Shown here in pieces: positions 6,820-11,867 of a stretch of 11,867 nucleotides of DNA. The notes under the pieces are model-generated. The model saw only the letters and a list, made by a program, of their open reading frames with translations, ran no database searches and had not been told where the DNA came from. The DNA is taken from NCBI GenBank assembly GCA_003024985.2, contig PXIH01S0047704.1. The stretch is one strand, 5' to 3'. The position numbers and the translations under genes were made by a program. The DNA comes from Euperipatoides rowelli (lineage: Eukaryota; Onychophora; Udeonychophora; Euonychophora; Peripatopsidae). Numbering within the stretch: position 1 is the first letter of the stretch; each line of letters opens with the position of its first letter.

Positions 6820-7860
6820 GAAGCTTCGTTAAAAAAAGATAATAGTGTTGTTTTTGAAAATAATAAAATTTATAATAGGCTAATAATGTGTTAATAGCTG
6901 AAGCAAATGAAAAAGATTGAATATACAGTATGTACTTGAAACAAAACTGAGAAATATCTCACAGATAAAATTGATTGTTTAACAGCTGATATTGGCTATT
7001 AAATTTTTCATCTAATGTAAAAATTAAAAGAAACCAAAATAAAGTAATTTGGCATAAAACACTAGGCCATCTCAATGAAAATGAGTATATATGGAAAATA
7101 TGAAAAGCACATAATAGTAAATGGGTTAATTATATAAAAGGAAAATTAGGTACAGTAGCCTATATGTGAACCTTGTGTTATGGGAAGAATAAGTCAAACA
7201 TCATTCAAAAGTGTAGAAAGGGAAGTAATGCAGAACTACTACAACTAATACATGTATGTTTCTGTGTGGGTGTATGTCTTGCATGTTTATGGGTGGTACA
7301 ATGTATGTATTGGTAAACTCTTATAAATGTAGAAATTTTACTTATTTTCTTAGAATAAAAAAATGAAGCTTTTTAAAAATAGGCATGAAAATGAAACCAA
7401 AGTAAAAGCAGTGTGGTCTGTTAATGAATTAGAGTTTATTAACCAAGAATTTGAAATGTATTTTAAACAATGTTCAAATATGAGAGCAGATGACCATTAT
7501 ATAATATGCACCCGGCAGGTAGCCTAATGGTATTGCAGAAAGGAGAAATCAAACTCTTCTTTAAAAAACAACAACATTGCCGATAGACTCACAACTCCCA
7601 TTGGAATTATGGGTAGAAGCTGTGGCAACTGCTACTTATCACGCACATTGCACTTTAATATTAAAGATGAAATACTAGTACTGAGGTCTGGGGAGATAAG
7701 ATTCCTACAGTAAGTCATATGAAAGTTTTTGGCTGTATAGCTTATTATTATGTCCTAATTAATTTAAGAATAAATTATAAAGTAAAGAAAGGAATATAGA
7801 ATTTATGACCCAAATGGTGGATAAATATATGAAGCTAGCTGTAAAATTTAATGAGAAGAG
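6820..7860 (+). pseudogene. Copia integrase remnant
   Basis: A short pre-integrase stretch (SVVFENNKIYN near 6845, LIAEANEKD near 6893) leads to the zinc-binding module: IWHKTLGHLNENE with histidines at 7053 and 7068, then CEPCVMGRISQTSFK with cysteines at 7165 and 7174 (an HHCC finger). SNAELLQLIH near 7225 begins the catalytic core. The last core glutamate is in NGIAERRNQTLL (GAA at 7538-7540), followed by LPLELWVEAVATATY and KIPTVSHMKVFGC, which are characteristic Copia blocks. The first and second core aspartates are not confidently seen. After the core, YDPNGG (about 7805) is the post-core segment. Integrase would insert the cDNA. Stops and frame shifts occur throughout. Confidence 0.85.
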
Positions 7861-8235
7861 AAGGGTGCAAGCTTATTGGAGAAAAATGACCACTCAAACA
7901 TGGAGGTGAAAAATCTAATTTATATGTATCTAGAAATAAAATTGAAAGATATGAATAAAAAGAAAATAACAATGATTTTATAATGACAGATGGTACTGAT
8001 GATCAAATTTATAGGAAACATGGATGAGAACCAGGAGACAAAGGAAGTGATCATAAACAGACATGAATTAGATCTTAGACATAATTAAGAAAGATTGCTG
8101 GCAGAGGAGGTGTTAGAAGATCAGTAAGACTAGCTATCAAAAATCAAGCTAATTGAAGACTGAAGAATCTATAAATCACTTAGCATACTAAAAGGCAATG
8201 AACATGAAGAAAAAAATCACTAGATTTGAATAGAA
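7861..8235 (+). other. Decayed integrase-to-reverse transcriptase linker
   Basis: No compact domain is visible. One frame gives an acidic segment, NNDFIMTDGTDDQIY, and later GVRRSVRLAIKNQAN. The latter resembles the R-R-S-x-R motif that comes just before the polymerase in many Copia elements. Several stops interrupt it. Confidence 0.5.
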
Positions 8236-8873
8236 AGAATGAAAGTCATTAGGAATAAATGGGTGTACAGCATAAAGGAAAATTCAGATGTAACTAAAAG
8301 CACATCTAGTGGCTATGGGATAGAATCAGAAAAGTGGGTTGGATTATGTAGAATTATTTTCTCTAGTAGTTAAACTTGAAACTTTTAGAATATTAATGGC
8401 AATTACTTCACACTTGAATGAGTTGAATCTAAAATTTAAACAGTATGATGTTAAAACAGGATATCTTAATGGAGAGTTGAAGGAAACACTTTTAATGGAA
8501 CAACTAAAGTGATTATACAATCAGGAGATGAAAGCAAAGTATGCAGATTATTAAAAAGTATTTATGGATTGCCCCAATCAGGAGAAATTGGAATGAAAAA
8601 TGAGACTTAAATCTGATTGAATATGGACTAAAACATCTTAAATGTGATCCATGATGTATGTAAAAAGAAAATGAAGACATGTATATTATGTGGATGATAT
8701 ACAGTATAGTGGGGACTAAACTTGAGGGTATTGAAAGGATAAGTCCAGGAATAAGAGAAAACTTTGAACTGATAAAAACAAATGGATATTTGTTCATAGG
8801 AATTGAGATTAATCAAACAACAGAAGAAATTAAATTATCACAAAAATCAAATATTTTTAAAATTTTGGATTAA
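8236..8873 (+). pseudogene. Copia reverse transcriptase remnant
   Basis: In order: KVIRNKWVYSIKEN (about 8242), KAHLVAMG-stop-NQKSGLDYVELFSLVVKL (8298 on), and motif A QYDVKTGYLNGELKE (8441 on) with its catalytic aspartate intact (GAT at 8447-8449). These are followed by KVCRLLKSIYGLPQSG (about 8538) and motif C YVDD at 8687-8698, intact but readable only in its own frame. From 8763 LIKTNGYLFIGIEINQ and IKLSQKSNIFKILD form the end of the domain. The domain copies the element RNA from the tRNA primer. At least three frame changes and several stops break it, yet all three active-site aspartate codons survive at the DNA level. Confidence 0.9.
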
Positions 8874-9600
8874 AAGAGTGCAATCTAATTATCTCAACTA
8901 CTGATCTAAGACAGGACATATATAAAATCACGTGGCTTCACCACATAAATCAGGAAATGATAGGTTCTCTTATGTATTTGTCTAGTAGCACAAAACCGTA
9001 TATTTCATATAGTGTGAGTAAATTGTCTCAGTACAATAATATTCCAAAGCAAATACATCTGACAGCAGTAAAATGAGTATACCGTTATTTACAAGGAACC
9101 AAGGATTAGCCTATACATTTAACTATTGTAAAAAGGGGAATGTTGATGTATGCAACAGATTTCAGTTGATGTTCATCTACTTTAGAAGCTAAATCATTTG
9201 GAAGATACACTATAATATTTGTAGATGCATTAGTTGGATGGAGATGTAAAAAGCAAAATTCTGGTAGCACTTTATACATATGAAGTGGAAATCATGGCTA
9301 TTTGCAAGGGGGTGAGAGAAATCAAGTGGATAACAGCCTGAATATCATCAGAGATAGGACTAATTGAATATTTAAACTTAGCATTGTGCTACATACAGCC
9401 AGCAAAGCTGCAATAGATTGGTTTAAAAGTGTAACGTCATTGGAAAGGACCAAACATATCAATAGGAAATATTACTTTATAAAAGAGGAAACATAAAATT
9501 GGAATTTATAAGATCGGAAGAGATGGAGGCTGATTTCTTGACAAAGTCACTAAGTAGAACTCAGATTGGTGTTAGTAGCCAGAGGTCTAGGGATAGGAAA
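8874..9600 (+). pseudogene. Copia connection and RNase H remnant, with polyprotein C-terminus
   Basis: The connection block GSLMYLSSSTKPYISYSVSK (8963 on) and YLQGTKD are typical of Copia. The RNase H domain shows YATDFS (catalytic-type aspartate at 9158-9160), a degraded WRCKKQNSGSTLY serving for the W-x-S-K-K-Q block, CKGVREIKWI (about 9305), KHINRKYYFIKEE (9452-9490), and the C-terminal tag EADFLTKSL (9526-9552), one of the best-conserved ends of Copia polyproteins. RNase H would remove template RNA during cDNA synthesis. Stops and frame changes are frequent. Confidence 0.88.
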
Positions 9601-9632
9601 TAAAAGTTTAAATAGCAGTAGGCTACATGCGT

Positions 9633-9643
9633 AAAGGGGAGAA
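9633..9643 (+). other. Polypurine tract of the Copia element
   Basis: AAAGGGGAGAA directly precedes the region that matches the 5' LTR. Its position and composition fit the RNA primer for plus-strand DNA synthesis. It supports placing the 3' LTR start at about 9643-9645. Confidence 0.75.
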
Positions 9644-9865
9644 TTCATATGAAACAAATTTATACGATCGTACAGATCACTAGATATTAACTGAATATGA
9701 TCTCGTGATTGAGACAAGTTTATGTTAGGAGAATGAGAGTCTCTTAATCGTCAGTTTGTTTTTTGTTTAACGTGTTTAAACACTGTAAGAAAATGTTAAA
9801 TAATATTTAAAATACAGTATATAGTTTGAATTTATTTATCAATTACAGGAATTGATTCCACAACA
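9643..9865 (+). repeat. Copia 3' LTR
   Basis: It starts right after the polypurine tract and ends in GAATTGATTCCACAACA, identical to the 5' LTR end. Blocks in common include TACAGATC (9671-9678), GATCTCGTGATT (9699-9710) and a T-rich central block. By eye the LTRs agree at roughly 70-80% where they can be aligned. They were identical at insertion, so the copy is old. Confidence 0.82.
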
Positions 9866-10717
9866 AATAACTAAAGTTTTGTAAACTAACTATGACCTTG
9901 AAATAGATACTATAACATAATTTGCTTGGATTTGTATTATAGACAGTTAATATTTGTAGGCTAATTAGTCATTATTAGATTGCAGGTGGATTTTTGCCAC
10001 CTCCCCATATAATTTAGATTATTCTTAATTAATTTTATATAGTTTTATTTAATTTACAATTGGGGATTAAGACAAAAAATACTGAAAACACTAAGAAGTT
10101 GCAAGCTTTGAACTACTAAATATAACTATGGACTATTACTTGTCTTATAAATAATATTTTGGGGTATTCTAACTAATTTCAAATATAACATGATTTATCA
10201 TGGATTGTGGAATAGGCAGACGCAACCAAGATTTTGATCGGGAGTCTCCCCAAAAAGCGTATTGTAAAACCTTAAGAGTTAACTAAACAGTGCTGTCCAT
10301 CAAAAATAAAATGTTTAGAATAGAATAATTAAATGTTTTTGGAAGTAGAGATTACTTAATGATTGTTTATTGATTATAATAGGAATCAGTTTCCCAATAA
10401 GGATACACAAAACAAATGTTTAGGTACTAGCTACAGTATATTTAATATACTATAAGTTAAAAGGTGGGACATGGTGTAAAAATAGTCAAAATGTCTTGAA
10501 AAATCAATTTTCAAAATCTCCATTCAATTTTAAATAAAATGATATGAAATTTGACATGAAATTTAATTTTTTAAGTACCAAAATAATTTAGCGACCCTAT
10601 GTCAAGAAATTTTCATCAAATATTTGGAAAAATTAAAAACCAAGATTTAGCTTTATTGACTCATCTCCCCACAATATTATCATAAAGAGCAATAGCCAGC
10701 AAAGAGCAAAGTGGTTA

Positions 10718-10741
10718 GGGCAAAGTTTATTCACTTTGCCC
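10718..10741. repeat. Perfect 9-bp hairpin with 6-nt loop
   Basis: GGGCAAAGT (10718-10726) and ACTTTGCCC (10733-10741) are exact reverse complements. No T run follows, and the setting is eukaryotic, so it is not annotated as a terminator. Confidence 0.85.
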
Positions 10742-10827
10742 AGAGTAATGCAATATTTTAATTTGCTTTTAAACTATGTAGTATTTTAGTTTGCCTTTAA
10801 GACTAACAGTCCTAGGCTATTTATAAG

Positions 10828-10856
10828 TACTGTATTAGCTATAATATAATACAGTA
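10828..10856. repeat. 10-bp inverted repeat flanked by TAGGCTA copies
   Basis: TACTGTATTA (10828-10837) and TAATACAGTA (10847-10856) are exact reverse complements with a 9-nt spacer. TAGGCTA precedes the pair at 10813 and overlaps its right end at 10855. Confidence 0.8.
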
Positions 10857-11120
10857 GGCTACTTATAATAACAGCAAATTTATCATAGTTTAATCATATA
10901 TATATATTAAAAAAATATGGCAAAAACCTTTTAGAATTAAGGTTCATTTTAATTAAAAAAAAAATACTTTTATTCATTAGATTGTCAACATTTATTGTTT
11001 GTTATTTTCAAAAGTGTTAAAAATGAACAATGAATTAAATTTTGTTCATTTCTATTGACGATTATATAATTTCAAGATAGGCCTATCATCCGTTATGCGA
11101 CTTTGTGAATATGTAGGCTA

Positions 11121-11270
11121 ACCAGGCCCAACGAGAGGGGAGGGGGAAGCAGGAGCAAGAGTACCCGAGCCCATAGTGACTCCAGGGGTCCTTTTTTTTC
11201 TTACACAAAGAGTTTTGCTTACAAGAAGGGGCCCATAAAAACATTTGCCCCGGACCTCATATAGGCTGTT
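11121..11270. repeat. GC-richer patch, possible fragment of a dispersed repeat
   Basis: A run with many GGGG and CCC blocks (GAGAGGGGAGGGGGAAGC, AGAAGGGGCCCATA, TTTGCCCCGGACC) stands out from the AT-rich flanks. It has no open frame and no tRNA-like A and B boxes. The sharp composition change suggests an inserted repeat fragment; the family is not recognised. Confidence 0.35.
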
Positions 11271-11867
11271 AAATGTCCATACCAAATTTTAATCTATCAT
11301 TTGTGGATGGTTTCTTAATCATTAGTCTAAAATTGTGGCGATAATATTTTATGCTGTTGAATCTTAGTCTAGTGTTTCCATAATCATCGAGAAGAGCTAG
11401 GATGGGCAGGGTTATGGCCTGGCGGTGGAGGCTAAAATTACCTTTTTTTCATTTCATTTAATTTTTTATTAGCTTTTGTTGATGCTACCATATCTCTTAA
11501 AGGGGGGGGGGGAGTCCACTCTACACCATAATTTACAAATTATTGTTAAATATATTGTTAATAATGAATATATAATTTATTTTTGACAGCTTTTAACGTG
11601 CTATTTTTTTTAAGTTTTAATAAGAATTAATTGCAATCACGGAGATATCAATACATGGTGTTAAAAGTCAACTACAGTAAACTTTCAGCAAGCAAAACTT
11701 GCAAAACAGGATGTGCCAGCTTTCTTTGAACTACTTTTTAAAATAGTCGTAGTCGTCTGCTTTTAAAGTTATAAAAGTCTATTTATTCATTCATGTTTAA
11801 GACTAGTAGCTTTTTCTTAGCCATAAATGGTTGTATCTCTGTGAATAAATGTATACTGTACTTAAAA
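11271..11867. other. Non-coding DNA to the window end
   Basis: AT-rich, with a GC-richer spot at 11395-11435, a run of 11 G at 11502-11512 and several T runs. I see no coding or RNA gene signal. Confidence 0.5.
11502..11512. repeat. Homopolymer G run (11 nt)
   Basis: Eleven consecutive G within AT-rich DNA. It is complementary in type to the C run at 4442-4453. The length is uncertain because such runs are error-prone. Confidence 0.85.

Larger units (their letters stand above)
5190..9865 (+). mobile_element. Decayed Ty1/Copia LTR retrotransposon, near full length (~4.7 kb)
   Basis: Two diverged LTRs bracket an internal region in which gag, protease, integrase, reverse transcriptase and RNase H can be followed in that order on the + strand. 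Integrase lying before reverse transcriptase is diagnostic of the Copia superfamily. The length fits that superfamily. Every domain has stops and frame changes, and no open frame exceeds about 70 codons, so it is a fossil. A plausible primer binding site follows the 5' LTR and a clear polypurine tract precedes the 3' LTR. It lies in the same orientation as the ankyrin exon, probably within its downstream intron. A target-site duplication could not be settled. Confidence 0.92.
9866..11120. other. Non-coding DNA downstream of the Copia element
   Basis: AT-rich with no coding signal on either strand and no exon that I recognise. Landmarks are TAGGCTA heptamers at 9957, 10813, 10855 and 11114, a perfect GGGCAAAGT hairpin at 10718-10741, a 10-bp inverted repeat at 10828-10856, and a TAGGCCTA palindrome near 11079. 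A stretch at about 10460-10675 with several short inverted repeats could be an unrecognised dispersed repeat. Confidence 0.5.

Noticed and set aside
7519-7529. tRNA/SINE A-box-like sequence TAGCCTAATGG
   Set aside because: It falls inside the integrase NGIAER coding region. No B-box (GGTTCRANYC-type) follows at the right distance and no cloverleaf is possible.
8513-8797. 94-codon open frame on the minus strand
   Set aside because: It lies antisense over the Copia reverse transcriptase remnant, whose motifs are clear on the + strand. The translation is low-complexity hydrophobic sequence expected from complementing AT-rich DNA.
5158-9871. ATAAC (5158-5162 and 9867-9871) as the Copia target-site duplication
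   Set aside because: The right copy starts one base after the LTR end, but the left copy is about 28 nt from the best LTR start, so a 5-bp match in AT-rich DNA is not convincing.
10718-10741. Intrinsic transcription terminator
   Set aside because: The hairpin has no following T run and the DNA is from an animal genome, where this type of terminator does not apply.

Overview
The window looks like intronic, AT-rich DNA from an animal nuclear genome, probably an invertebrate. There is no bacterial-style gene layout. It holds one well-formed spliced exon (4560-4716) with good splice sites, and two old, decayed retrotransposons fill much of the rest. The species cannot be fixed from the sequence.

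Layout, all on the + strand: (1) 1-~890, AT-rich non-coding DNA with short palindromes. (2) ~890-3473, a 5'-truncated non-LTR (LINE) retrotransposon. It keeps the end of an APE-type endonuclease, a linker, a reverse transcriptase, a C-terminal domain, a 3' UTR and an ATT-repeat tail. (3) 3474-4559, intron with a GT microsatellite and a poly-C run. (4) 4560-4716, a 157-nt ankyrin-repeat exon closely resembling the second-to-third ankyrin repeats of ANKS1-family (Odin/AIDA-1) adaptor proteins. (5) 4717-~5189, intron. (6) ~5190-9865, a complete-length but heavily mutated Ty1/Copia LTR retrotransposon of about 4.7 kb. Two diverged LTRs, a putative primer binding site, gag with a zinc knuckle, protease, integrase, reverse transcriptase, RNase H and a polypurine tract can all be traced, with stops and frameshifts throughout. 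(7) 9866-11867, intron or intergenic DNA with palindromes, a GC-richer patch and a poly-G run.

Only the exon is likely to be functional. The neighbouring exons of the host gene are not visible, so its flanking introns would be at least about 4.5 kb and 7.1 kb. Both retroelements lie in the same orientation as the exon.

Points worth a second look are a roughly 90-nt triplication in Copia gag, a long fold-back hairpin in the same gag, compensating frameshifts around the LINE reverse transcriptase motif A, and a strong excess of the heptamer TAGGCTA/TAGCCTA (19 copies by eye). I found no convincing new biological system. These are structural and mutational curiosities in an ordinary transposon-rich intron.
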